Part shown: positions 9,497 to 18,306 of the stretch, piece by piece
How positions within the stretch are numbered: the first letter of the stretch is position 1
Layout: each line of letters opens with the position of its first letter
Notes under the pieces: generated by a model
What the model saw: only the letters and a program-made list of their open reading frames with translations
What the model was told of the DNA's origin: nothing
The model's database searches: none
Program-made: the position numbers and the translations under genes
NCBI RefSeq assembly: GCF_003111665.1
Contig: NZ_CP022188.1
Span: 806,001-870,000, forward strand
DNA length: 64,000 nt
Direction of reading: 5' to 3'
From: Parazoarcus communis
Lineage (GTDB): Bacteria > Pseudomonadota > Gammaproteobacteria > Burkholderiales > Rhodocyclaceae

Positions 9497-11502
9497 ATCG
9501 GGTCCTGTTGAATAACTGGGGGATTACGACCGCCGACGGCGGGATTGGCGTCAGCCGGGACATTCCCGGGGGTCTGCTGATAATTCATCGGGCCGCCGCT
9601 CCACGGCGCGAAGCCGGTACCGAAGATCACGCCGGCATCGGCCAGGTCTGCATCTTCGACCACCCCCTCATTCACGCAGCGCCGGGTGGCAGCAAGCAGT
9701 GGCTCAAGAATGCGGTCGGCGAGACCTGCTGGCGCAGCACTGGTCTTGCCGCGCTTCGGCTTGCCGTCGCTCCAGCGGTAATAGCCTTCCCCGGTCTTCT
9801 TGCCGAGCTTACCCGCGGACACCAGCGCGAGGAGCTTCTGCGGCGGCGCTGCACCGTCGCCGGCCAGCGCCTTGCCTGCCGCCACCGCGATATCGAGCCC
9901 GACCGTATCTACCAGTTCGATCGGCCCCATCGGCATGCCGAAATCGACCAGCGCGGCATCGACGGCTTCGGGCGCAATGCCCTCCTCGACACAACGCAAG
10001 GCCTCGAGCATGTAAGGCCCGAGCACCGCATTGACAAGGAAGCCCGGCGCACTTTTCACCGGCAGCGGCAGCTTGTCGATCCTGCGCACGAAGGCCGCCG
10101 CACGCTGCAAGGCAAGCGCATCCGATTGCTCTCCCGCCACCACCTCGACCAGCGGCATCATCGCCACCGGGTTGAAGAAGTGAATCCCGACCAGACGGCT
10201 CGGGTCGGACAAGCATCCAGCAATATCTTCCAGCTTCAGACTGGAGGTATTGCTGGCCAGAATCGCATCCGGCCGCGCCTTGCGCTCAAGATCTGAGAAC
10301 AGCGCACGCTTCGCCTCAAGATTCTCGAAGATGGCCTCGATGATGACATCGGCCCGCACCGCGCCATGGCCCTGAGGGTCGGGGATCATGCGATCGAGCG
10401 CAAAGCGCACCTGGCGGCGGTCGCCCTTGAAGCGGCGCTCGAACAGCTTTGCCGCCCGCGCAATCGCAGGCGCGATGCGCTCAACGGTCTGATCCTGCAG
10501 GGTCACCGTCAGGCCGCGCTGTGCGCACACGGCGGCGATGTCGCCGCCCATCACGCCGGCACCGATCACATGCACATGCCGCGGCGCAAAATCGACACCC
10601 TTGCCAAAGCCCTTGAGGCGCTCCTGCAGGTGATACACCCGCAGCAGGTTACGTGTGGTCGGCGAGGCGGAAATCGTCTCCAGCGAAGCCGGGTCGCCTG
10701 CCGGCACCGCCAGCGCATTGCCCTCGAAGCGCGACCACATGTCGATGATTGCGTAGGGCGCGGGATAGTGTTCGCGACGCGCGCGACCCGCCACCTGCTT
10801 GCGCGCCTTATCCGCCACCTTTGACCTCAGCGGCCCGTTCATCAGGCGCGCCATCCACGGCAGAGGCGGATTGGCACTGCCGGAACGCACCCGCATGCGC
10901 GCTGCGTTTTCCATCACCCGCGGCGGTACGCAGTCGTCGGCGAGGCCGATACGCTTCGCCTTCTTCGCATCGACAGCCTTGCCGGTGAGCATCAGATCGA
11001 GCGCCAGTGCCGGGCCGATACGGTCCGGCAGACGCTTCATCCCGCCCCAACCCGGCACGATGCCGAGCATCACTTCGGGGAGCGCGAGCTTTGTACCCGG
11101 CTCGTCGACCACGATCCGGTAACGACAGGCCAGTGCAAGCTCAAGCCCGCCACCCAGACAGTGGCCGCGAATCAACGCCAGCGTCGGGTAGTCGACGTCC
11201 GCGAGGCGCTCGAACAGGGTCCACCCGCGTGCGACCAGTACGCGTGCATCTGCGGCCGAGGCGAGTTGCGAGAATTCTTCAATGTCGGCGCCGGCGATGA
11301 AACCCGCCGGTTTGGCCGACGCGATCACCAGTGCGGCAGGCGGCTCGGCGTCGAGCACATCCAGCACGCTGCCAAGCTCTTCCATCACCGCGGCCGAGAG
11401 CGCGTTGGTCGTGCTGTCGGCCTTGTCGAGCTCGAGCCAGGCAAGGCCGTCCGCCTCGCGGCGCAGTGTCCAGTGCTGCCAGTTGTTTTCGGGCTGGTTC
11501 AT
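9493..11502 (-). CDS. fadJ: enoyl-CoA hydratase / 3-hydroxyacyl-CoA dehydrogenase (FadJ-like)
   Basis: Bifunctional beta-oxidation protein of 669 residues with the classical order. The N-terminal hydratase has GHCLGGGLELAL (113-124) and LPEVMLGIVPGWGG, carrying the two catalytic glutamates. The C-terminal dehydrogenase has VHVIGAGVMGGDIAAVCAQ (about 318), SNTSSLKLEDIA and GIHFFNPVAMMPLVE. The reading frame stays open upstream into the thiolase gene, but the proper start is the ATG at 11502 (MNQPENNWQHW), overlapping the thiolase stop as ATGA. The 3' end overlaps the thioesterase start the same way. It pairs with the adjacent FadI-like thiolase as a trifunctional-protein-type complex. Confidence 0.92.
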   Translation of the reverse strand: MNQPENNWQHWTLRREADGLAWLELDKADSTTNALSAAVMEELGSVLDVLDAEPPAALVIASAKPAGFIAGADIEEFSQLASAADARVLVARGWTLFERLADVDYPTLALIRGHCLGGGLELALACRYRIVVDEPGTKLALPEVMLGIVPGWGGMKRLPDRIGPALALDLMLTGKAVDAKKAKRIGLADDCVPPRVMENAARMRVRSGSANPPLPWMARLMNGPLRSKVADKARKQVAGRARREHYPAPYAIIDMWSRFEGNALAVPAGDPASLETISASPTTRNLLRVYHLQERLKGFGKGVDFAPRHVHVIGAGVMGGDIAAVCAQRGLTVTLQDQTVERIAPAIARAAKLFERRFKGDRRQVRFALDRMIPDPQGHGAVRADVIIEAIFENLEAKRALFSDLERKARPDAILASNTSSLKLEDIAGCLSDPSRLVGIHFFNPVAMMPLVEVVAGEQSDALALQRAAAFVRRIDKLPLPVKSAPGFLVNAVLGPYMLEALRCVEEGIAPEAVDAALVDFGMPMGPIELVDTVGLDIAVAAGKALAGDGAAPPQKLLALVSAGKLGKKTGEGYYRWSDGKPKRGKTSAAPAGLADRILEPLLAATRRCVNEGVVEDADLADAGVIFGTGFAPWSGGPMNYQQTPGNVPADANPAVGGRNPPVIQQDPI

Positions 11503-12785
11503 TGCATCGCCTCCACCAGCATCGCGCCGCCCTGTCCGCCACCGATGCAGATGCTGGCCATGCCGCGGCGCCCCCCGGTGCGACGCAGCACCTGCAGCAG
11601 ATGCAGCACAATGCGCGCGCCACTCGCCCCCACCGGATGGCCCTGCGCAACCGCCCCGCCATCGATGTTGAGCCGTGCCAGATCGGGCGCGCCCGGCGCT
11701 GCCTCTATGCCGAAGTGCTCGTTGAAATAAGCGTCGTCGCCGAACGCACGCAGACAGGCAATGACCTGCGCGGCGAAAGCCTCGTTGAGCTCCCACGCAT
11801 CGAGATGGGCCGGGCGCAAACCATGACGATCCAGGATGGGCTGAGCTGCATGCACCGGCCCCAGGCCCATCTGCTCAGGGGCCAGCGCGGCCCATTCGCT
11901 GTCGATGATGCGCCCCATCGGCTGCAGCCCGAAGCGCTCGACCGCCTCGGCCGAGGCCAGCACCAGCCAGGCCGCGCCATCGGTGATCTGCGAGCTGTTG
12001 CCGGCAGTCACCTGACCATAGCGCTTGTCGAAGAACGGCTTGAGCTTTGCCAGCGCGGCCATCGACGCATCCCGGCGCAGACCGTCATCGGCCTTGTACA
12101 CCGTGCCGTCACGATCGATCAGCGGCACGATCTCGGCATCGAAATGGCCGGCATCCTGCGCCAGCGCGACGCGCTGGTGGCTCTCCACCGCATATGCGTC
12201 CATCTCTTCACGCGTGATGCCGAACTTCCACGCCAGATTCTCGGCAGTCTGCCCCATCAGCTGGCCTACCACCGGATCGGTCAGGCCTTTCATGATGCCG
12301 ATCACCGGGGCGAGATTGCCAAGGCGGAACTTCCGTGCGACCGCAAAGCGCTCGCTGACCGACTTTGCCGCATACCAGGACGACAGCCAGCGCACCATCG
12401 CATCCGACAGCAGCAGCGGCGCACGCGACAGCGCATCCACGCCACCGGCGAGCACCAGATGCGAACGCCCGGCCTGGATATTGACCATCGCGGAATCGAT
12501 CGCCTGCATGCCGCTGGCGCAGTTGCGCATCACCGTCCATCCCGGTACCTTCAGCCCGCAACCCATGCGCAACGCCACGACCCGGCCGATGTTGACCTCG
12601 TCCGGCGCCGGACTGGCACAGCCCAGGATGACCTCGTTCAGCTGGTCAGGTGCAAAGCTCTGACGTGCCAGCAAGGCGCTGCCGGCGGCCGTTGCCAGGT
12701 CGGACGCGGCGAACGGCCCCGGCGTGTTGCGCGACTTGAGAAAGGGCGTGCGCGCCCCATCAATGATGAATACCTCTCGACTCAC
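11499..12785 (-). CDS. fadI: acetyl-CoA C-acyltransferase (FadI-like thiolase)
   Basis: Thiolase of 428 residues, probably the partner of the FadJ-like protein. The nucleophilic cysteine is in VMRNCASGMQAI (Cys about 89), the histidine motif is GHPVGASGA (about 382), and the second cysteine is in CIGGGQGGA. The start is GTG, overlapping the fadE stop as GTGA, so translation is coupled. It is about 30 residues longer than the thiolase at 3542-4741, in line with FadI versus FadA lengths. It acts in the cytosol on 3-ketoacyl-CoA. Confidence 0.92.
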   Translation of the reverse strand: MSREVFIIDGARTPFLKSRNTPGPFAASDLATAAGSALLARQSFAPDQLNEVILGCASPAPDEVNIGRVVALRMGCGLKVPGWTVMRNCASGMQAIDSAMVNIQAGRSHLVLAGGVDALSRAPLLLSDAMVRWLSSWYAAKSVSERFAVARKFRLGNLAPVIGIMKGLTDPVVGQLMGQTAENLAWKFGITREEMDAYAVESHQRVALAQDAGHFDAEIVPLIDRDGTVYKADDGLRRDASMAALAKLKPFFDKRYGQVTAGNSSQITDGAAWLVLASAEAVERFGLQPMGRIIDSEWAALAPEQMGLGPVHAAQPILDRHGLRPAHLDAWELNEAFAAQVIACLRAFGDDAYFNEHFGIEAAPGAPDLARLNIDGGAVAQGHPVGASGARIVLHLLQVLRRTGGRRGMASICIGGGQGGAMLVEAMQ

Positions 12786-15256
12786 GCGGCCTCCTTAAGC
12801 ACTGGCGTGTCACACAAGGCTGCACGCAGTCCGAAATCAAAGGGGAAGTCGTCGACCCGGATCACCTTGTCGCGCAACTCGCCACGGCGCTGCAGCAGGG
12901 CATATTCCTCCGCACTGATCACGCCGGCTTCATGCGCGCGCTGCCACAAGGCATCCACGCCGCCACCCACCAGCAGTCCCGGCTTGAAGCTGCCCGAGCG
13001 CAGCGCCTGCTTCACCTTGGCGTCGACCGGCTCGGCCTGAACCGTCGCCAGCAGAGCGGCTTCAAGCGCGCCCACCGGATCCTCGAGATCGGTCGGCAAA
13101 TAGACGTCAGCCGTCAGGCGGTCGCGGGTGGCAGACGGCTCGATCATCGACTGCGCCACTTCATGGCCCAGCCGGTCGGACGGCACCACGTAGGGACGGC
13201 CGAGCGGGAACACCACCAGTCTGCGCAGCAGCATCGCAGCGATACGATTGGGGAAGTTCGCAATCACGCCCTCGAAGGCATTCTGCGCGCGGAACATGCA
13301 GTCCCAGATCGCCCAGTGCATCAGCGGTGCATCGGCCTGCTGCCGGCCTTCGGCCTCGAAGCGCTTGAGCGTGGCCGACGCCAGGTACATCAGCGACAGG
13401 ATGTCGCCCAGACGCGCGGACAGTTTTTCCTTGCGCTTGAGCGCGCCGCCCATGGTGCCCATGGACAGATCGGAGATGAAGGCGAAGGCCGCCGAGAAGC
13501 GCGTGAGCTGCTGATAGTAGCGACGCGTCTCGGGTGCGACGTCAGCGTCGATCCTGACGAAATGCGACCCGGTGAGCCCCATCACCAGCGCCCGTGCGCC
13601 ATTGGTGACAGTGTAGGCAACGTGCGACCACAAGGCCTTGTCGAAGGCATCGAGATCACCCTTCTGCGCCGCCTTCATCTCGTCCATCACATGCGGATGG
13701 CAGCGCACCGCGCCCTGGCCGAACAGGATCAGGCTGCGGGTCAGGATGTTCGCCCCTTCCACCGTGATGCCGACCGGAATCTGCTGATAGGCGCGCCCGA
13801 GGAAGTTCTGCGGCCCGAGACAGATGCCCTTGCCACCGATCACATCCATGCCGTCATTGACCGTCTGCCGTGCACGCTCGGTCACGTGATACTTGACGAT
13901 GGCCGACACCACCGAGGGCTTCTCGCCGAGATCGATCGCCCCTGCAGTCATGATGCGGGTCGCGTCGCTCAGATAGGTGTTGGCACCAATCCGGGTAAGC
14001 GCTTCCTCCACCCCCTCGAAGCGGCCGATCGCGGTCTTGAACTGATAGCGCACCCGGGCATAGGCGCCGACGGCACGCGCGGTGAGCTTCTGCATCCCGG
14101 TGTTGGAGCCCGGCAGCGAGATACTGCGGCCGGCGGCCAGGCACTCCATCAGCATGCGCCAGCCCTGCCCCGCCATCGCCGGACCGCCGATGATGAATTC
14201 CAGCGGCATGAACACATCCTTGCCGCGAATCGGCCCGTTCATCCACACCGCGTTGAGCGGGAAGTGACGGCGGCCGATATCCACTCCTGGATGATCATGC
14301 GGCACCAGCGCGCAGGTGATGCCGAGATCGGCGTCCTCGCCCAGCAGATGCTCGGGGTCGTACAGGCGGAAGGCCAGGCCGAACACGGTGCACACCGGCG
14401 CCAGCGTGATGTAGCGCTTGTCGAAGGACACCCGCATGCCGAGCACTTCCTCGCCTTCCCACATTCCCTTGCACACCACGCCGGCATCGGGGATGGACGC
14501 AGCGTCCGACCCCGCCCACGGACTGGTCAGTGCAAACGCCGGGATCTCCTTGCCCTGCGCCAGACGCGGCAGATAATGGGCCTTCTGTTCTTCCGTGCCG
14601 TAGTGCAGCAGCAGTTCGGCGGGGCCGAGCGAGTTGGGCACCATCACAGTCACCGCCGGCGTCGACGAGCGTGTCGACAGTTTGGTGACCACCTGAGAGT
14701 GCGCAAAGGCGGAGAAGCCCTTGCCGCCGAATTCCTTCGGAATGATCATGCCGAGGAAGCCCGCGGACCGGATGTACGCCCAGGCCTCAGCGGACATGTC
14801 CTGCTGCTGCGTCACATCCCAGTCCTTGATCAGCCGGCACAGTTCCTCGGTTTCATTGTCGAGGAAGGCCTGCTCCTCGTCGCTGAGCCTGGGCCACGGA
14901 TAGGCTGCAAGCTTCTTCCAGTCCGGGTCGCCGGCGAACAGATCGCCCTCCCACCATACCGTGCCGGCTTCGAGCGCATCGCGCTCGGTCTGTGACATCG
15001 ACGGCAGCGCGCGACGGAAGGCCTTGAAGATCGGCGCCGTCACGAAGTCGCGCCGCAACGCGCGACTGAGGAAGACCCCCATGACTGCCGCGAATGCCAG
15101 CATCACGATCAGGGCCGTCCAGAACGACCAGCCCGCCACCGCGGCAAAGCCCGCGATCCACGCCAGACCAACCCCCAGCCAGGCAAAAAGTGGCGCTCGC
15201 CCGTAGGCGAGCGCACCAGCCAAGGGAGGGAGGGAAAACAGAATCAGCCAGATCAT
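12782..15256 (-). CDS. fadE: acyl-CoA dehydrogenase, FadE family
   Basis: FAD enzyme catalysing the first oxidation of acyl-CoA, 824 residues, close to E. coli FadE (about 814) and twice the length of ordinary acyl-CoA dehydrogenases. The N terminus has hydrophobic segments (MIWLILFSLPPLAGALAYG and FWTALIVMLAFAAVMGVFL), suggesting inner-membrane association. The core shows LTSPWAGSDAASIPD, GGKGICLGPQNFLGRAYQQIPVGITVEGANILTRS and a long C-terminal extension. An in-frame TTG at 15259 precedes the ATG at 15256; the AGGAGACC site favours the ATG. It follows the TetR gene by 66 bp and is probably cotranscribed with it. Confidence 0.94.
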   Translation of the reverse strand: MIWLILFSLPPLAGALAYGRAPLFAWLGVGLAWIAGFAAVAGWSFWTALIVMLAFAAVMGVFLSRALRRDFVTAPIFKAFRRALPSMSQTERDALEAGTVWWEGDLFAGDPDWKKLAAYPWPRLSDEEQAFLDNETEELCRLIKDWDVTQQQDMSAEAWAYIRSAGFLGMIIPKEFGGKGFSAFAHSQVVTKLSTRSSTPAVTVMVPNSLGPAELLLHYGTEEQKAHYLPRLAQGKEIPAFALTSPWAGSDAASIPDAGVVCKGMWEGEEVLGMRVSFDKRYITLAPVCTVFGLAFRLYDPEHLLGEDADLGITCALVPHDHPGVDIGRRHFPLNAVWMNGPIRGKDVFMPLEFIIGGPAMAGQGWRMLMECLAAGRSISLPGSNTGMQKLTARAVGAYARVRYQFKTAIGRFEGVEEALTRIGANTYLSDATRIMTAGAIDLGEKPSVVSAIVKYHVTERARQTVNDGMDVIGGKGICLGPQNFLGRAYQQIPVGITVEGANILTRSLILFGQGAVRCHPHVMDEMKAAQKGDLDAFDKALWSHVAYTVTNGARALVMGLTGSHFVRIDADVAPETRRYYQQLTRFSAAFAFISDLSMGTMGGALKRKEKLSARLGDILSLMYLASATLKRFEAEGRQQADAPLMHWAIWDCMFRAQNAFEGVIANFPNRIAAMLLRRLVVFPLGRPYVVPSDRLGHEVAQSMIEPSATRDRLTADVYLPTDLEDPVGALEAALLATVQAEPVDAKVKQALRSGSFKPGLLVGGGVDALWQRAHEAGVISAEEYALLQRRGELRDKVIRVDDFPFDFGLRAALCDTPVLKEAA

Positions 15257-15322
15257 CAAGGTCTCCTTTCACCGGCGATAGCAGTCTTGCTGCTGCGTTT
15301 CGCCTTGGGGTTCAGTCATTCG

Positions 15323-16027
15323 TCAGGCAACGTCCGGGCCGGGTCGTTCATCGGGCTGCGCAAACTCCGCCAGCGGCGCACGCAGGCCACCCAGCAGGAA
15401 AGACATCAGCCGCGGCATCAGCCGCTGCGGATCGGCATCGTCAAAGGTGCCCGCAAAAAGCTGCAGCGCATCGGTGCCGGCAATCGCATACGACATCGCC
15501 CCCATCATGAAATGGAAGCGCCACAGGATTTCCTCCCGTGGCACGCCAGGCAACGAGCGGTACAGCGCACCGAGGAAGCGCTCGAGCACTTCGGCGTATT
15601 CCTCGGCAAGAAACTGGCGCACAAATGCATTCGGCTCGGCATAGGTCCGCCCGAGCAGGCGCATGAAGGTGTTCCCGCCATGCACGGTATCGGCTGCAAG
15701 CTCGAGCGAGGTGCCGAAGAAAGCCTCGACGATCTGACTCGGCTTGGGCTGCGCCCCCTGTGCAGCCGCCTCGACTCGGTCGAGTGCAGCAAGGCGCTGG
15801 CGATTGAGCTCCGTGAGGCGCCGACGGAACACCTCCTGGATCAGCGCATCCTTGGTACCGAAGTGATAATTGACCGCAGCAAGGTTGGCCCCCGCCTGGC
15901 TGGTGATCATGCGCATCGATGTCGCTTCGAGGCCATGCTCGACAAACAGGGCCTCCGCCGCATCAAGAATGCGGTCGCGGGTTTCCGGAGCGGGCGAACG
16001 GCTGTCTGCTGTAGTCACTTGAAACAT
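15323..16027 (-). CDS. psrA: TetR-family regulator, PsrA-like (fatty-acid responsive)
   Basis: Transcriptional regulator of 234 residues. The N-terminal helix-turn-helix reads RILDAAEALFVEHGLEATSMRMITSQAGANLAAVNYHFGTKDALIQEVF. Recognition helix and flanks closely follow the PsrA pattern (LRLITSKAGVNLAAVNYHFGSK). PsrA-type proteins repress beta-oxidation genes and release DNA on binding long-chain acyl ligands. Here it heads the fadE operon. A perfect inverted repeat AAAAC-N4-GTTTT sits right over its promoter and start, so autorepression is expected. No Shine-Dalgarno sequence fits between promoter and ATG. The symbol is by family resemblance; other fatty-acid TetR regulators are possible. 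Confidence 0.85.
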   Translation of the reverse strand: MFQVTTADSRSPAPETRDRILDAAEALFVEHGLEATSMRMITSQAGANLAAVNYHFGTKDALIQEVFRRRLTELNRQRLAALDRVEAAAQGAQPKPSQIVEAFFGTSLELAADTVHGGNTFMRLLGRTYAEPNAFVRQFLAEEYAEVLERFLGALYRSLPGVPREEILWRFHFMMGAMSYAIAGTDALQLFAGTFDDADPQRLMPRLMSFLLGGLRAPLAEFAQPDERPGPDVA

Positions 16028-16029
16028 CC

Positions 16030-16076
16030 GATTAAAACAGTTGTTTTAATCATACGTTTCACTGATGGCATGTCAA
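16030..16076 (-). promoter_or_regulatory. sigma70 promoter with overlapping PsrA-like operator
   Basis: On the minus strand, -35 TTGACA (16076-16071) and -10 TATGAT (16054-16049) are separated by 16 bp. The palindrome GATTAAAAC-N4-GTTTTAATC spans 16051-16030, covering the end of the -10, the likely transcription start (about 16042) and the leader up to 3 bp before the ATG. The inner AAAAC-N4-GTTTT resembles the GAAAC-N4-GTTTC pattern known for PsrA. Binding here would block the tetR-fadE-fadI-fadJ-thioesterase transcript. Confidence 0.85.
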
Positions 16077-16253
16077 GCGATATTTATGGAAGCTCGATTC
16101 TGGCATTGCGCTTCGACTGAAGCTGCGGGGTCGCCCGCAAACGCGGCACACACACGCCGGCTCACCATCGGTGACATCTTGTCGGGTATCAAGGCAGTTT
16201 CTCTGGCGCCGATTAACATGAGTCACCCGACAGCCCTACATGCTGGACACGAG

Positions 16254-16478
16254 ATGGCCAAGCGATTCCCATTGCATCCGAAGCACCCCGAGCGCATCTG
16301 CTGGGGCTGCGACAAGTATTGCGCTGCAAATGAGCTGCGCTGTGGAAACGGCGCAGGGAGAACGCTTCACCCGTCCGAAATGCTCGGTGACGACTGGTTC
16401 GAGTACGGAGACTGGGGCATCGAGGATGCGGAGGATCCGACCGCTGACGACAGCGAAAACGGAAAAGGCGTCCCGTAA
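16254..16478 (+). CDS. small cysteine-rich conserved protein (DUF3079-like)
   Basis: A 74-residue protein beginning MAKRFPLHPKHPERICWGCDKYCAANELRCGNG, which I recognise as a DUF3079-type protein. The family is short and uncharacterised, with a CWGCDKYC cysteine cluster that could bind metal. It ends in an acidic tail (DAEDPTADDSENG). The frame is open further upstream (possible starts at 16218 and 16065), but family homology begins at the chosen ATG. No strong ribosome-binding site is visible. Its 3' end abuts a terminator belonging to a convergent candidate small RNA. Function unknown. Confidence 0.75.
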   Translation: MAKRFPLHPKHPERICWGCDKYCAANELRCGNGAGRTLHPSEMLGDDWFEYGDWGIEDAEDPTADDSENGKGVP

Positions 16479-16512
16479 AAAGAAAAAGCCCGGGCGCTTT
16501 CGGGCCCGGGCT
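16475..16512 (-). terminator. intrinsic terminator, minus strand
   Basis: AGCCCGGG (16487-16494) pairs with CCCGGGCT (16505-16512) over a 10-nt loop. Read on the minus strand the stem is followed by TTTTTCTTTTTA, a strong T-tract. There is no protein gene immediately upstream on that strand; the next one ends at 16709. It fits the 3' end of a small RNA. Confidence 0.8.
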
Positions 16513-16557
16513 GAAATCCACATCTTGGAGGAGAGTGGAGGAGACAGCTGCAGAATA
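16477..16557 (-). ncRNA. candidate small RNA with twin anti-Shine-Dalgarno motifs
   Basis: Between the minus-strand terminator and a possible -10 CATAAT (16569-16564) lies a stretch of about 80 nt with no reading frame. It contains CTCCTCC twice (16543-16537 and 16533-16527) in single-stranded sequence just upstream of the terminator stem. Exposed CUCCUCC motifs are typical of sRNAs that pair with ribosome-binding sites. The -35 region is not recognisable and the 5' end is a guess. From memory, an Rfam family called Betaproteobacteria toxic small RNA has anti-SD features; identity with it is unchecked. Confidence 0.5.
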
Positions 16558-16708
16558 GCCAAAATTATGCTGCACTGCAACAAGCATTGAGATGAATGTG
16601 TTTATCCACCAATAACGTCTCCTGATCTCACCCTCCTCGCCTGCCAAATAAGGCCGTTTCAGTCAGGACGCTCACCATCGTTACGGGGAAGCCCGGCTCC
16701 TGCGGCCA

Positions 16709-17251
16709 TCACTGCACCGGCGTGGGGTTGAAGTGATATCGCGCAGCGAGTTCATTGCCTGCAACACGGGCAAGCGGCATGCCACGCCAGAATACCCCCC
16801 CCTTTCCGGCCATCACGCCCAGCAAGGCTTCATCATCTGCCTCACTGCCGTCAGCCAGACGACAATCCGCGAGAAAGGCGGAAAGGTCGCGGTCATCAAG
16901 CAAGCCAAGACCGACCGCAGTTGCAAGCAGGACATTACCTTCATCGTCGAGATGGACCGCCCCGATCTCTCCGGCAAGGCGGCCGGTATGTGTGCACAGC
17001 GTGCCATCCGCATCCAGCCGCATGACCCAGGGCGTGTAATCGAGTGCGACATAGACTTTCTGCGGACCGTTGTTGACCAGCCAGTTGCCGTGTTCGTCCG
17101 CTTCGTAGTTGGCACTGATGAAGCCGCTCAGCCCTGGATGGACGACTGGTTCGCCGCGCAGTCGCCACACCCCACGACGATCGAGTGACAACCAGCCATA
17201 ACAGGCGGGAACAGTAGGCCAGTCGGGCGGAAGGTCGGACTGTGTTGGCAT
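16709..17251 (-). CDS. conserved hypothetical protein
   Basis: A 180-residue soluble protein starting MPTQSDLPPDWPTVPACYGWLSLDRRGVWRLRGEPV. I recognise it as a conserved betaproteobacterial protein of unknown function but cannot give its family number with confidence. The first half is rich in aromatic residues (CYGWLSLDRRG, NGPQKVYVALDYTPWVMRL), and the second half has alternating hydrophobic and acidic segments. No signal peptide or membrane segment is seen. The start at 17251 has GGAG five bases upstream; in-frame starts further up (17293, 17350) lack that. Neighbours give no functional clue. Confidence 0.7.
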   Translation of the reverse strand: MPTQSDLPPDWPTVPACYGWLSLDRRGVWRLRGEPVVHPGLSGFISANYEADEHGNWLVNNGPQKVYVALDYTPWVMRLDADGTLCTHTGRLAGEIGAVHLDDEGNVLLATAVGLGLLDDRDLSAFLADCRLADGSEADDEALLGVMAGKGGVFWRGMPLARVAGNELAARYHFNPTPVQ

Positions 17252-17374
17252 CGGTGCTCCATTCGCGTTTGCATGTGGGGGCGATCTCGTCATTGATCGC
17301 GCTGAGATGTCCGGCAGTCGCCGAGCGTCCTGCCAGGCACATTGTCCCACGTTGAACCGCGTGCCTGCGCCCGC

Positions 17375-18133
17375 TCAGCGCGGCAGAAAGCGAAGATCCC
17401 CGAAGCGCGTCACCACCGCCTCGCCGGTGTTGTCGGTATCCGCGCTGACGGCGATACCGACAACGCGCGGCGCCTCGTCCCCGAAGACCGCTCGGAAGTC
17501 GGCGGCCAGATCGCGCTCAACCTCGCGCCACTTCCCGGCCTGTCCGCCACCGCTGTCGACCACGATCATCTGTACCCGGTCGGTGTAGGGGTTCGGACCT
17601 GTTTCACCGGGTTTCTGGGCTGTACCCCAGACATAGGCGATTGCAGCCGTCGGCAGCTCGGCGCCATACAGGGTGCGCCCGAGCGACATCTTGACGCGGT
17701 CGCCCAGCGACAGCTTCTCCACCGGGTAGTCGAACAGCACATAGACGCGCGCAGCATAGTCATCACCCGATTTGCGTGAGAAATCAGACCCGGTGAGCGC
17801 CCGCGACACCTTCCAGCGCCACTGCAGCCGCGGCGACTGCGCGGGATCGATCGCCAGCGCATGCGTCAGCGTGGATGCGGCGGCATCCGAGCGCACCTCG
17901 AGCACGGTGCGTCCGGCATCGGCCACGAGCTCGAAGGTGTTCTGGCGTTCCACACCAGGCAGGGACTGACGCAGCCAAGGCGCGGGCACCTGCGCGGCCG
18001 GCGTTGCGCCCGAAAAAGGCGAAACCTGCTGCGGCGGACGAAGCTCTGCCCCCGACGCGCCGGCAGCGAGACCAAGGCCGAGCACAAGCAGCAGGGCACG
18101 AAAGCGGGATTGCGGCATCAGACACGCGTACAT
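17375..18133 (-). CDS. exported protein, DUF3047-like
   Basis: A 252-residue protein with a signal peptide (MPQSRFRALLLVLGLGLAAGASGAELRPP). The mature part has the DUF3047 pattern: LQWRWKVSRAL, DDYAARVYVLFDYP, AIAYVWGTAQKPGETGPNPYTDRVQMIVVDSG and a C terminus VGIAVSADTDNTGEAVVTRFGDLRF. This family is periplasmic and uncharacterised; the fold looks carbohydrate-binding-like, which is inference. The upstream ATG at 18133 (MYACLMPQ) is preferred because GGAGG lies nine bases before it; the ATG at 18118 is the alternative. It is 173 bp downstream of the CobW gene on the same strand. Confidence 0.75.
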   Translation of the reverse strand: MYACLMPQSRFRALLLVLGLGLAAGASGAELRPPQQVSPFSGATPAAQVPAPWLRQSLPGVERQNTFELVADAGRTVLEVRSDAAASTLTHALAIDPAQSPRLQWRWKVSRALTGSDFSRKSGDDYAARVYVLFDYPVEKLSLGDRVKMSLGRTLYGAELPTAAIAYVWGTAQKPGETGPNPYTDRVQMIVVDSGGGQAGKWREVERDLAADFRAVFGDEAPRVVGIAVSADTDNTGEAVVTRFGDLRFLPR

Positions 18134-18306
18134 CGGGAACGTCCTCCAGGTGCCCGGAATGCGCTGCAGCGGCGCAGCGTTCGCGGGCGGTTCTTCGAGC
18201 CCTTTGGTCGGCACAAAGCCCCGTTTGCTTACAGCGTCAGCGCCGGAAGGCCGCGAAAGCGCTGCGCAGAGGCCTTCGCCAACGCTGCCGGGCGCTCGCC
18301 GGCGAC

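Noticed and set aside
11503..11796. Upstream extension of the FadJ-like protein
   Set aside because: It overlaps the 3' end of the thiolase gene by almost 300 bp; the ATG at 11502 gives the family N terminus and an ATGA overlap.
16213..16647. Minus-strand frames overlapping the DUF3079-like gene and the sRNA candidate
   Set aside because: They run through a strong terminator hairpin and T-tract and antisense to a conserved small protein.
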